This document shows positions 1-9,857 of a DNA stretch of 29,352 nt, in pieces. A program made the translations under genes and the position numbers. The notes under the pieces are model-generated. The model worked only from the letters and a program-made list of their open reading frames with translations. It ran no database searches and was not told the DNA's origin. The DNA is taken from NCBI GenBank assembly GCA_022376515.1, contig WTXI01000406.1:1-29352 (forward strand), read 5' to 3'. This stretch comes from Lactifluus volemus. Taxonomy: Eukaryota > Basidiomycota > Agaricomycetes > Russulales > Russulaceae. How positions within the stretch are numbered: the stretch's first letter is position 1; every line of letters begins with the position of its first letter.

Positions 1-268
1 GCGTCCGTTTGGACGTCCTGATTCTGCAGTTTCACCCTAATTCACTCTCATGGCGGTGCCGATATGTAATGCAGGAGTACAGTCTGTGACGTTGCGGTGA
101 AGCTCACGAACTTGGGACTCATCGATTAGGAACGGGCCAATAATAGGAAGCTATCAATCTAATCATTCCATTTCTTCTTCTGTACGTACAATAATATCCA
201 TATACTCGGCTACGACGTTCCAACCTAGGAAAAAGGATCGACATATAACCTAGATAAGATTGCTGCCC
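1..268. repeat. 3' flank of an F-box unit whose gene lies left of the window
   Basis: This stretch matches 17942-18255 (shared words such as tccgtttggacgtcc, gatatgtaatgcag and gtacagtctg) and more loosely 5461-5690. In those places it lies about 0.5-0.65 kb downstream of the stop codon of an F-box gene and just before the Rab pseudogene. No coding region is supported here. Its position implies that another + strand F-box gene ends a few hundred bases left of the window. Confidence 0.7.
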
Positions 269-790
269 TCACGAAGAGCAGCAAGTGCTTCTAAATGTCT
301 TCTTTTGCGTAATCATAGTTTGATCAAGACCGACAGTACTGTAACTGCTGTTCCTCACCCTATTCGGCGACTCTTCCCGCGTTTTTGTCCCTCCCAATTC
401 CCACGACACGATGTGCGATGTAGGCAAACACATCCGAGACGCCCGCGCCCGTTTTAGCCAAAGTGAAGAATAACTTGGGTCCTCGCGGGGGGTGAGGTGG
501 CATTTGCTCGTGCAAGGGCTTGCTCCGTGGCGTATCGCACAGGCGAGATCGTGGGTGATGTGGATATCGATATCGTCGTGTAGAAATGGAGTGGACGAAG
601 AGAAACGAGAAGTGGGGACGAGAGCGTGGATGAATGACTGAGGCCGTGTGGGTCGCCAAGCGCGCCGTGCGCCACGAGGCTCAATTGAGAGTTGCGGGGG
701 TGGGATTTGGATGTGCGTCTGGTTCGGATAGGTCCGGAATCCGTTCCTGATGCGTACTGTACACATTTCGTCATCGGGTCCATTGACTGG
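269..790 (-). pseudogene. Rab-type small GTPase pseudogene, C-terminal fragment (unit 1)
   Basis: On the minus strand one frame reads KLFFTLAKTGAGVSDVFAY followed by IAHRVV. This is the G5 (SAK-like) motif and last helix of a Rab7/Ypt7-like GTPase. Another frame ends in KKTFRSTCCSS and a stop, a double-cysteine tail typical of geranylgeranylated Rab proteins. The two pieces are in different frames, so at least one frameshift separates them. Upstream, the variable insert is shortened: about 200 bp present in the 5.7-7.0 kb copy are missing near 720-745. The homology then fades at about 790-900, so the P-loop, switch and NKxD parts are absent. Rab proteins are vesicle-traffic switches; this copy cannot make one. 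Family assignment at the motif level is good; the Rab7 subfamily is an inference. Confidence 0.75.
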
Positions 791-944
791 TCTCCTTCAT
801 CCGCTGGCGTGGCTAGAGTCCGCCAGACTGCTGGATCTGGATCGCGTTTCGGGAACTACTCGAGTCGCTAGCGCCCTTCACACACGCCTCCCGACTGCCA
901 AACCGGTTAGACTTGTCCTCGTACGCGTTGAGCGAGAGGATATA

Positions 945-1465
945 GAACGTCACCTCGCGAGTAGCCACGACTTCTCTCCCCTATCAGAAAAAGGATGTCG
1001 TCGTCGAGCTAGGACGGACGCAGAACGGGATGTAGAAAGCAATGGAAAAAGTGCGTACATTTATCTTTATTCCAATGTTGTCATTCATCCCATGCACGCT
1101 GTTCACAGTGTTCGGAACTCCCTCACTTGTTGGTAATCCCTTCTGCGGCTGCACTGCTGATGAGCACCTAGTTACTCAATGTCACCAGATCTCAGCTCAA
1201 TTGGATGAAATACTTCCCATCCCTAATGCAAGCATACACCACCATTACCTTTCACCACGAGAACCATTAGCCGTACCTCTTTTCTCCCCATCATCCTTCT
1301 TCTCCACCCTGCTGACTCTTACTCCACCCGCATCAGGCACCTATGCTAAGTTGACTTATCTCCCCATCTTTCTCAAGACCCTTTCCAAGGCAACAGGCCG
1401 CTCTTCCGCTCCATCACGCCTGAGAGAATTTCGAGTGGAAACCGGCCAACGTTGACCGTACGCTT
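945..1465. repeat. ~500-bp duplicated module, copy 1 (other copy 12232-12725)
   Basis: The two copies share long near-identical runs, including the stretch around acatttatctttattcc, across about 480 bp. A + strand peptide EDIERHLAS is conserved in both (about 935-965 and 12235-12262). The frame is interrupted soon after in both copies, so I do not call a gene. Copy 1 ends in a segment (agcatttcgagtggaaaccgg relatives at about 1424-1465) that also recurs at 9206-9243, upstream of another F-box gene. The module may be a remnant of a gene or of an old mobile element; nothing here identifies it. Confidence 0.6.
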
Positions 1466-1640
1466 ATCAGTAGCCTCGCCTCAGCCCTTACGCATCTCGG
1501 GTATTTTGGAAGGCAGGTACTTAGCGCGCTAACATTCCCGCGACGCGGCGCTCACCGTGAGTGATGTTGGTACAGTCGGGGCTGGAGAGCGCGCGATGCC
1601 CGTGCTAGTACACGGCGGCGGCGTCGCGATCGTCGCTATA

Positions 1641-1826
1641 GGACGCGTGCGCTGGGTGTTGGATGTCGACCGGAGCGAGGGAAAAGGAGAGCGAAGGCTC
1701 AAGTTGGGCATTAGCTCGTCGGCGGATCATCGTGTCGTGGAGGCTGCGGTGCTGGCTGCGTTTGTGGAGACGTGGCAGAGGTGGTATGGCGAACAGCCAG
1801 AGCAGATGATTGCGGAAGGAATATGA
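1641..1826 (+). pseudogene. Conserved unidentified + strand reading-frame fragment (copy 1)
   Basis: The + strand reads RVRWVLDVDR, then GERRLKLGIS, then LAAFVETWQRWYGEQPEQMI and a stop shortly after. The copy at 14365-14580 keeps the same frame (LAAFVETWRGYVEQPERMI) even though it differs by an in-frame loss of one codon's worth of bases and by substitutions. The copy at 19460-19640 has lost the frame. Frame-preserving divergence suggests that this was once a protein C-terminus. No upstream exon or start codon is recognised, and I do not recognise the family. The alternative is an antisense shadow of the Rab gene's 5' part, whose P-loop exon I could not find. Confidence 0.35.
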
Positions 1827-1829
1827 GAG

Positions 1830-2040
1830 AGATTTCACGGCGATGATAGCGGCAGTCGCGAAACACGATGGAACACCTTGTTTTTCTTAATATTCTGGTT
1901 TCTCGACAACGCTTGTGTTCCCAAGGTTAGAGTTGTGAGTTGAATATCCCCGACGATGGCGAGCGACCCGTTCGCGTGATTTCGGCCCTGTGTGATGTAA
2001 AGGACATGCCAGCATCTTTCACCGTTCTTCTTCATTCCCA
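1830..2040. repeat. Shared spacer segment ending at catgggtaag (unit 1 copy)
   Basis: About 200 bp are shared with 12915-13038, 14580-14722 and 19720-19848 (words such as tagagttgtgagttgaatatcc and ggccctgtgtgatgt). On the minus strand it opens ATGGGAATGAAGAAG in several units, giving a peptide starting MGMKKNGER here. The frame is broken by a one-base difference at 14690, so coding is not supported. Confidence 0.6.
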
Positions 2041-2915
2041 TGGGTAAGTACTGGAGAGAGCCTGTCGTCGCAGGACACCTTGAAAGATCGGGTGAAAGTG
2101 GAACAAACTTCAAGATGTTGGAAAGCTCAAGTATGTTATAGAACGTCCGCGCCTTGTAATGGCACCGCCATGAGTTGAGTTTACGGCTTGTGTGCGAATA
2201 GATTTGCGAGTGTTGTGCATAGTACGCACCATGCCGAGCCATGGCTGACTCGGAGCCTCTTACTACCAAACCCCACGACTGGCCACTGGCCATGGCGCGC
2301 AAGGCCCGATACCGACTCGCGAATTTTCATCGTGTGTCGTGCGGGCCATGGACAGAGCAATTCACGAAGACCCGGATCGATTACGCGACTCGTCGGACAG
2401 AAACACAGGAGAAGGAGAGGGATCTTCTTCCCACGGGCGCATGGGTATGTACTGGAGGAAGCCACCTCCGGCTCGATATGTCGTCGCACAACACCTTGAA
2501 AAGATCAGGTGAAAGGGGAACATACTTCAAGATGTTGGGAAGCTCAAGTATGTTATGCAACGTCCGCGCCTTTTATTCAATTGGCACCGCTACGACCTGA
2601 GTCTATAGCTTATGTCCGTATAGATTTGCGTGTGCATAGTACGCACCACGAGCCGTGGCTGAGCTTCGTTCTTCCAGTCCCGCCACGAGACCAGGAGCAG
2701 CCACAGCAGGAAGCAGGGAGACACCAACCCAGCCGCGAGACCCGATACTGACTCGCGATTTTTCATCGCGTGTCGTGCGGGCCATGTATGGACCGAGTAT
2801 TCCACAGAGACTCAGATACGCTATCGATTACGCGACTGAAACTCCCCCTCAGCATTCCTCCCCCCACCCTGTACCGCACAGGAGAAGGAGAGAATCTCCT
2901 TCCCACGGCGGATCG
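2041..2915. repeat. Tandem pair of ~400-470-bp spacer repeats
   Basis: Copy a (2041-2441) and copy b (2442-2915) both begin tgggta(a/t)gtactgg. They continue through the same words: acaccttgaaa, gatgttgg, tagatttgcg, gtcgtgcgggccatg, and acaggagaaggagag at the end. Further copies lie at 13039-13385, 14723-15155 and (partial) 19849-19973. Copies are diverged by substitutions and short indels and have no conserved reading frame. Only this unit carries two in tandem. The repeat always sits between the Rab remnant and the F-box 5' flank. Confidence 0.75.
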
Positions 2916-3389
2916 GATGGTGATTCACTTATTCTGTACTTACTTTCTTCCCTGATTTTGGGTAATGGACAAGACCTCCCCCTTACTTTGTTTAACCAGG
3001 AAGAACTCTCCAGATGAAGGTTCGTAGTGTGCAGACTGGTCTGCGTTCCTTTCTTCGAAACCCTGTGGTTGACAAGTTGTCGCGTGTCAGAGCGGTCCAA
3101 ATGCCCCGCGTGACCCGCCATTTGACTAATCTTTCCCACGTGCGTGTGTACCGCGTGTACAACGGCTCTCTCGCGATATACCCATCTCTCGAGCCACCAT
3201 CTACTACTCTGCTGACATTTTTGTCAATGGGTCCTACTGAGAACGCCTATATCTCTCCGAGTCACTATTACCAAACTGGTAGGTACTCATAGATCTGCAC
3301 CCAGGTCTCAGGCTCGAATCCGTGCGACTGACACCATTCTCCCGACCAGACAATAGTATCGCCGACTGTCATTCCCTGGGACGTATTTG
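2916..3389 (+). promoter_or_regulatory. 5' flank and probable promoter of F-box gene 1
   Basis: This region is conserved with 15156-15728, upstream of the other + strand F-box gene. Shared blocks include gacaagacctcccc, gttcgtagtgtg, ccatctctcgagccaccatc and gccgagtcactatta-like words. An A/T-rich core (cctatatctc, about 3247-3256) lies about 140 bp before the start codon, and the 15.6-kb copy has cctatatcctt at the same place. Conservation of the flank with the gene supports a regulatory role, but no factor site is identified. Confidence 0.4.
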
Positions 3390-4963
3390 ATGCCGATGGA
3401 TGACAGATTCATAGGCTCCAATAGAGTAAAGCGAGTTGCACATCGCTGCAACGAATCAGGACCAGGTAGGGCTGGTCTAGGACGACTGCAACGATTGCTG
3501 AGTTGTATCGGGCAGGCTTCATCGCGCTCCAACGAGTGTCCATCGGATCTATCCCAGATGACGTCCTGCTAGAAATATTCTATCAATTCTCCAACCCGAA
3601 TAATCAATGGCAGTACGATTGGTGGCTCGAGCTGGTGCATGTATGCCGAAGATGGCGATCCATCATTTTTGCATCACCACTCCGTCTCAAATTGCGACTT
3701 TTTTGCAAATCAAGAACACCAGTGAGGAAACTGTTGGATATTTGGCCAAAATTTCCTCTCGAAATCGTGAATTACTCGAAAGGGTCGAGTAAGGACAATT
3801 TCAGGAACACCATTGACGCATTGAAGCATCGTGATCGCGTACAGGCAATTGCTATCAGAAAACTACTAATCCGGGATGATTTATGGGAACGAGCTGTGAC
3901 GTTGATGCAGGAGCCATTTCCGGAATTGACAGCGTTTTCGCTTTCGTCAACTTTTCTTCGTGTGTTGACCCTTCCCAACACATTCCTGAATGGATCCGCC
4001 TCGCGTTTACAAGATCTCTATCTCTCGAGGATCTCATATCCATCATTGCCACGATTCCTCTTGACTACCAGAAACCTCATATCCCTTCGTCTTTCCAATA
4101 TACCCAATTCTGGGTACATCCCACCCGAGACAATGGCTACATGCCTGTCCGTGTTGCCGAGGCTCGAACACCTCAGCATCAAATTCGAATCTCCGACGCC
4201 TGACCCCAAACGAAGAAACCGACCTCTACCCCCAGAGACCCGGTCTGTTCTCCCCGCTCTCACTCATTTGGAATTTCGAGGTATCAGCGAGTACCTGGAA
4301 GTTCTCACAGCCCGAATTGATGCACCACTACTCAAGTCCAATCGCCTCAAGATAGTCTTCTTCAATCAACTTGTGTTTGATATCCCCCAAACTATTCGGT
4401 TCTTTGGTCACCTAGAATCATTCAGGACATCCAGTCTATCCTTGAGCATTGATACGCTAAGATCTTTCAATCTCAACCCTGAGGCTTCCTTCTTTCCATC
4501 CGATATGCCGCCCCGTCTATATGGATCGATGGATCAGAGTTGCTCGTGGCATATCATGTGCGACCCTTTAGATTGGCAAGTGTTTTCAATCGCACAGATA
4601 TGCAGTCAGATTCTGTCCTTCCGCTCTAGCGTGGAATCGCTCGTCATCGTTTCCCTCGTTCGGGGCGGCGAAATCAAGATAGATCCCACGATATGGCTCC
4701 AACTCTTTCACTCATTTCCCTCTGTCCAACGTCTTGAAATAGATTCCTACCTCGAGCGGTCCATCGCAGCTGCGTTAGGAGGGCTCACGGGAGAATTGGC
4801 CGTCGATGTTTTCCCCTCGCTACAGAGCCTTGTCGTTAAGCCACATCGCTGGTTACCCGTTGACTCTGCGGTGCCACCACTTGAAGGCATACAATCATTC
4901 GTTGCAGCCCGCCAGCACAGTGGTCACCCCGTAGCTGTCTCTCGCGGCAACTGGCCACTATAA
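3390..4963 (+). CDS. F-box protein 1 (two exons: 3390-3465, 3516-4963)
   Basis: This is a putative substrate receptor of an SCF (Skp1-cullin-F-box) ubiquitin ligase, about 507 residues. The long ORF alone has no ATG near its start. Comparison with three paralogs shows a conserved exon 1 (MPMDDRFIGSNRVKR...), donor CCAG|GTAGGG and acceptor GGGCAG|GC, giving a 50-nt phase-1 intron (3466-3515) that leaves the frame open. The F-box is at about residues 33-75: SIPDDVLLEIF, then LVHVCRRWRSIIFASP. It is followed by the family's PVRKLLDIWP block and a long leucine-rich region with LRR-like spacing but no canonical LRR array. The C-terminus has the paralog-conserved QSFVAARQHSG block. It is closest to the gene at 15729. 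F-box identity is firm; the substrate is unknown, and the promoter and splicing are inferred. Confidence 0.87.
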
Positions 4964-5691
4964 GGTCAGCGCAGCCACTGCGCTTGGAGTCTTTCGCATT
5001 TCCTTCTTTCCACTCGTCCCCTTTCCTCCTTCCATCATCTGTCCTCGTCCCGATATCTTTCGTTTCTGACTACGATTCTGGACCGCCCATGTCATCAACC
5101 CGCGCCCTCCGCTCCGTCTTGCTTTTAACAATGTCACCTCGACCACACCGCCCTTTATGCCCTGAATCAGTGCTATGTTACGCAGGCCATGGCCTGCGTT
5201 GTGTTTATTCGTTGACCTCTCTGTGTCGTTTATCACTTTTCCTTGCGGTTCGACATTCTTGTCCCACCAAGTTAGCCTATTTCGGTTTCGTTCTTGACTT
5301 GCACCTCGTCAGTTAGCTTACCCGTTTGTGTTATGGTATCCGCCATCCTTCTTGGTCTGTTCCCCATATATGTATCTTTTTCCAAGTCAGCAAATATACC
5401 CCGTCCCACCGCTTATATGTTATTACGGCTGTGCCGCTTATATCGCATCACTGCTTCCAAAAATGCGTTCCCTTGGACAAGCACACGTTTTTCTAGTGCT
5501 CGTACCCAATCCTGTTACCGCAGTTTCGGTAAACTCACGAATTTGGGACTTTATGGATTAGGAACGGCCGGCCAATACTAGTTATTCCGTTTCTTCTCTT
5601 TTACAAGTTCTTCTGTTAGGAAGTGCACGCACAATATCCTTATACACGGCATTCAACCTAGGAAAAAGCCTGGATAAGATTACACGTATGA
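4964..5691. repeat. 3' flank of F-box gene 1, shared with the 17.3-18.3 kb flank
   Basis: This pyrimidine-rich stretch begins with the shared words gcgcttggagtctttcgcat, then ctgtcctcgtcccg and cttgcacctcgtc, and ends in the segment also found at the window's left edge. Small + strand ORFs here do not keep frame with the 17.3-kb copy, so none is called. It may include the 3' UTR. Confidence 0.6.
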
Positions 5692-7040
5692 TCAATATTC
5701 TTCGGCAACCCCTAACGAAGAACAGAAAGAACTTCTAAATGTCTTTGGCGTAATCATAGTTTGATCAAGACCGACCGTACTACTCTTCCTCATCCCATTC
5801 GGCGGCTCTTCACGCGTTTCCTCCCATTCCCTGCGCGCGACGACACGCTGTGCGATGTAGGCAAACACGTCCAAAACGCCCGCGCCCGTTTTAGTCCAAG
5901 CCAAGAATAACTTGAGTCCCCATGGGGGAAGAGGTGGCATGACTCGTGCTAGGGCTTGCGCCGGGACGTATCGCGCTGGTGTGATCGTGGGTGTGGTGGA
6001 TATCGATATCGTCGACGAAGAGAGCAAGCGTCTCCGAGTCGTGCGGGATCTATTTTTATGAGCATGTAGATACGGAGAGGAGAACGAAGGGGAGCGAGAA
6101 CGCGAGAAGTGGGGAGGAGAGCACGGATTCGAATGGTTCGGCGTGGGCCCCATCGGAAAAGGAGCAAGCGGGAGTGTGGAAGGGGGTGAAGCCCTTGTGG
6201 GTCGAGCCAAGCATGCCGCCGTGCGCCGCGAAGCTGGAGTTGGGAGTTGCACGAGCGGGATTTGGATGTGCGTTTGTGGTGATGCGAACCGAGGTCGATC
6301 GAGGATGTGAGGGGTGGGATCATGATGGTGGGAACTGAAGTATCCGTGTCGACTTCGGGATCGCCGTCGGCGTCCGGGGTGGCGTGGGCGGTGCTGGTCT
6401 CATCCAACAGGATGAAACCCTCTGACTGAGATGTATCCGGATTCAAATTTCCGATCGTATGTACGCACATTTCGTAGTCGTCGGATCCATTGACGACGCG
6501 GGCGGGTAACCAATCTCTCGTCAACTGGTGTTGCTGGACTGCAGCTGGTAGATCGCATATCCGAGGGCAGAACGAGCTCGTCGATGAGACGCAAGGCATC
6601 CTCTTCCATTGTGCCGTAGTCGTAGCGTTATCCGAATCGGAAACGAGGTCAGTCTTATTTCCGACTGTCATGGGGCTGTATTCTTCCATGTCTTCATCTG
6701 CGCCGAGCGGTGCGCAGGCACGAAATTTGGACCATCATCAGGTGAGGATATGCAGCGTCGCAGGTTGATTGACGTCGAACATGAGAAAGGCGGCATCTAC
6801 ACCACGAAAAAAATGTAGTTGAGAGTGGGGAAAAGGAGAAACGTTCTTGGCCGGCGGTATCCTGCAGTAGTAGTAGTCTGAGTCACGGTGGTGCGCAGCC
6901 AGCGCCGCGGCGCGACTCGGAGGATACAACAAACAAAGGGGGGAATCGCGGACCCCGTTCTGGATTGGTGTGATGAGGTAGCATTTTGGAGATGAAATCT
7001 GTACCAATAATTGTCGAAAAGTGACCAGAGACATACTTTT
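5692..7040 (-). pseudogene. Rab-type small GTPase pseudogene, most complete copy (unit 2)
   Basis: Read on the minus strand from the right, it holds five recognisable parts. Switch I region at about 6950-7035: YVSGHFSTIIGTDFISK. A gap ends in an intron-like acceptor ctgcag before DTAGQERF (G3, about 6850). RGVDAAFLMFDVNQPATLH follows. GNKTDL (G4) is at 6648-6659. After a long acidic, low-complexity insert comes the G5 region TKTGAGVLDVFAYIAQRVV (about 5840-5910). The order matches Rab7/Ypt7. Defects include a 7-T run that puts G3 out of frame with the following strand, two TGA codons at 6735-6740, loss of the P-loop (GxxxxGKT) exon, and G5 SAK changed to WTK. It lies convergent to F-box gene 1. 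It is a dead gene; the subfamily is inferred. Confidence 0.8.
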
Positions 7041-7154
7041 GTTGTCCCGCTGTTATCGGTGCGTCATTTGAGGGATGGGAGTACGCTCAGTGGGGTGGGA
7101 GGGCGGCCGCGGCATTCAAGCTTGCTGACGAGCGCCTAGCCACAATCTTTGAAA

Positions 7155-7576
7155 ACCGTGTGACATGGCAAGTTCTAGCTAGTTCTAGCTATAGGTGGTT
7201 GATGTACGTAGTAGCGCATTCAGTACAAATGCAAATGTAATGCCATCAACGTAGGGAATCAGAAACGAAGCAGGACGCGAGGCTATTACTGGCACAAAAG
7301 ATAAACGACAGAATCTACGATAAAGAGGAACATAGAAGATCCAAGGCACAGGCGCGGTGGTCCAAGATCGCGGTCAGGACATGGAAGATACCTGGACGAC
7401 TTGAAGGACAGATGGTGGAAGGACAGAGAATGGGTGGAAAGAAGCATACGAGAGCAGGTGCGGTAGACCCTAATTATGATGACAATCTCAATCTGGTTTT
7501 TGAATGCGAGAGACAGCTACAGGACGATCAGAGCGCTGGCGGTCCGCTAGATGGGCTGTTGCACAGTTTCGTCCAC
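7155..7576. repeat. 3' flank of F-box gene 2 (duplicated at 9375-9857)
   Basis: Blocks shared with 9375-9857 include gtagcgcattcagtacaaatg, taatgccatcaacgtag, gaatctacgataaagag and gtgggtggaa-gaagcata. This marks the left half of a tandem duplication that carries genes 2 and 3. A small direct repeat agttctagct occurs twice at 7170-7190. No gene is seen apart from decayed coding sequence at its right edge (see the next entry). Confidence 0.65.
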
Positions 7577-9072
7577 TTAGCGATAAGGCCCATAATGAAC
7601 AATGCCCCGTAGCGAGGGAAATAGTTCATCAACAACTGTCAGCGATTCTTCCCCGGACCTTTCTGACCCAGATTCGATGGACTGCTGTAGCAAGAAAGGT
7701 ATGTGAAGAAACTGGACAGAGGGGAATAAGCGAAAAAGTTGGAGCCATAGCGTGCGATTGAGGTCGTCCAAGTTCTGGCAGTGAATGATGAGTGACTTGA
7801 CGCTGGAGCGGAAGGACGGAATCTGGCCGCATATCTGTGCTACGGAAATAACTTGATGATCCAAGTCTTCGCACATGATTTTCCACAAGTGACTCGGAGA
7901 AAATTCGGAATCAGCTGTTGCGATTGAGGTAAATGAGACTCCGATAGAGGCGCAGTCCTGCCATCTGAATGTCAAGGTTATATCTAGACCGAGTGGCTTG
8001 AATGAGTCCAGGCAACTACAAAATAATCGACCTGTTTGCGGGATGTCAAAGTCAACTTGAGGTTGATGGGCGAATGTTATCAAGAATTTATCGAGTAGTG
8101 AGGCATCGAATCGGGCAGCGAGGACTTCCAAGTACTCGCTCAAACCTTCGAGTTCGAGCTTTGTGAGAAAGGGGAGAATAAACCGAGTCGGGGCTCGGTT
8201 TCTTCGTTCGGGATGTGGTATCGGGGATCCGAATTTGACGACAAGGCATTCGAGCTTTGGCAGAGCGGACAACGACGTGGCCATGGTCTCGGGTGAGACG
8301 TATCCAGAATTAGGTATATTGTAGAGATTAAGAGACGTGAGGTCGCTTGTAGACGAGAGGAGTTGTGGCAGCGACGGAAATGAGATTCCCCAAAGAGTGA
8401 GTTCACGTAGACAAGGGGCAGATCCATTCGAGAGCGTATCTAGCTCTGGGAGAATCCCATTAACTGACCCAAGTGTAAGAGATCTCAATGCTGGAAATGG
8501 TTTCTCCATTGCCGTGACAATTTGATCACATACATGATCCGGTGCATTGAAGACATAAACTTGAATTTCGCGTACGCGATCACGACGCTCCAATGCGGCA
8601 ACGAGGTTGTTTGTCGAGTTGATGCAATCTTCAGGGCCCTCCCAGCCCCATGACGAATACGAATATCGGATGACAAGAGGGAATAGTGGCCAGACATCCA
8701 ACAACTTTCTCACGGGCGAATCCTTCGTGCAAAAAAGCTGCAGATTGAGACGGACGGGCGACTCAAAAATGATGTATCGCCATCTTCGGCATACATGCAC
8801 TAGCTTCTCCCAATTCCATGGATGATGTTCATCGACTTCTTTTGTATTGATTACCTTTTCGTTGATAACGATTTGATAAAAATCGAATATTTCAAGAAGG
8901 ACATTGTCTGGGAGAGATCCGATTGTTACTCGTCGGAACTCCTGTCCTAGACCATACTCAGTAATCGATATGGTCACAGTTGTTCCTGATGAGTCTTACT
9001 TGGTTCTTGTTGAATCAGCGATTCCTCCCGTTGGCGTACAACAATGTTTGAGCCCATGGAAAAGCCATCCAT
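7577..9072 (-). CDS. F-box protein 2, C-terminally truncated (exons 9072-9000, 8946-7577)
   Basis: Predicted at about 480 residues. Exon 1 starts ATG at 9072 (MDGFSMGSNIVVRQ); the donor AA|GTAAGA and acceptor CTAG|GA enclose a 53-nt intron (8999-8947) of the same phase as in the paralogs. The F-box reads SLPDNVLLEIF, then LVHVCRRWRYIIFESP, then PVRKLLDVWP, followed by the leucine-rich part. The protein ends early in HYGPYR at a TAA. Beyond it the minus strand still encodes decayed family C-terminus: ETVQQPI, then a TAG, then out of frame QRSDRPVAVSR. About 30-35 residues kept by genes 1, 3 and 4 are therefore lost. It is head-to-tail with gene 3, its nearest relative. Whether the shortened protein works is unknown. 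Confidence 0.82.
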
Positions 9073-9374
9073 TTGCGTCAAAGACTCGGAGGTTTACTAG
9101 AGGGTGCCAAACTAGCCGGTTTCCTCGGCCCGAGCACTGCGATAAAGGTCACGTGTGCATGCAGCTGGCCGCTCTCTCGCTCATACAGTACATTACACCA
9201 GAAAGAGCATTTCGAGTGGAAACCGGCTAACATTGACTGTACGCCCACATGCAGATATCAGTATAGCACTGTGAATACCGATGGGGCTATATACACCGAC
9301 CATCCGTGCCGTGGATACGCACTGAACAGAGTATCCGAGTCCGAGTCATTCTTTCGTTCCTCAACTCTCAATAT
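9073..9374. promoter_or_regulatory. 5' flank of F-box gene 2 with a TATA-bearing module shared with 12.73 kb
   Basis: Upstream (rightward) of gene 2, about 75 bp at 9255-9330 recur at 12728-12800 (atagcactgt, ggggctatatacaccgacc, catccgtgccgtgga). The element ctatataca sits at 9287-9295 on the + strand, so it points away from gene 2. It could be a core promoter for something now lost, or simply duplicated spacer. No ORF is supported. Confidence 0.4.
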
Positions 9375-9857
9375 TGTGTGACATTTCAAGTTCGTAGCTA
9401 CGGGTGATTGATGTAGATAGTTGTCACGGTAGCGCATTCAGTACAAATGTAAACGTAATGCCATCAACGTAGAGGATATCAGGGAATCAAAAACTTGAAC
9501 GAAGCAGGACACGAGGCTATCACTGGCACAAACTCGAAAAACGACAAAGGAATCTACGATAAAGAGTAAAATAAGACAATTCAAGGCATGCTAGAACATA
9601 GAACCGAGTCGAGGAAATACAAGGTGGTCGTGGCTGAAGGGAACGTTGTGGAACGCAAGACTTGGACAGGGTTGACTCAGAGGGCACAGACAGAGAAGGC
9701 GGTCCGAGATCGCGGTCGGCACATGGAAGATACCTTGAAGGACAGATAATGGGATGAGGACAGATAGGGAAAGGTGGACAGAGAGTGGGTGGAAGGAAGC
9801 ATATGAAAGCAGGTGCGGTGTACTTGAATCATGATGACGTTCTCAATCCGAGTTGGA
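9375..9857. repeat. 3' flank of F-box gene 3 (duplicate of 7155-7576)
   Basis: This is the right-hand copy of the flank described at 7155-7576, with insertions such as the agataggt-like and gaggatatcaggg segments. It shows that genes 2 and 3 arose by a tandem duplication of about 2.2-2.4 kb. Confidence 0.65.

Noticed and set aside
1830..2040. Minus-strand peptide MGMKKNGER... with a GDIQLTTLT stretch as a possible Rab P-loop
   Set aside because: It lacks the GxxxxGK(S/T) residues, and the frame is broken in the 14.7-kb copy.
4984..5581. Small hydrophobic + strand ORFs resembling secreted peptides downstream of F-box 1
   Set aside because: The collinear sequence at 17.3-17.9 kb does not keep the frames. 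Composition is pyrimidine-rich flank, probably 3' UTR.
5991..6338. + strand ORF across the Rab remnant (and similar ORFs at 13285-13884 and 18477-18929)
   Set aside because: They are antisense to the Rab G5 region and acidic insert, whose motifs on the minus strand explain the sequence. The + frames are not preserved between copies.
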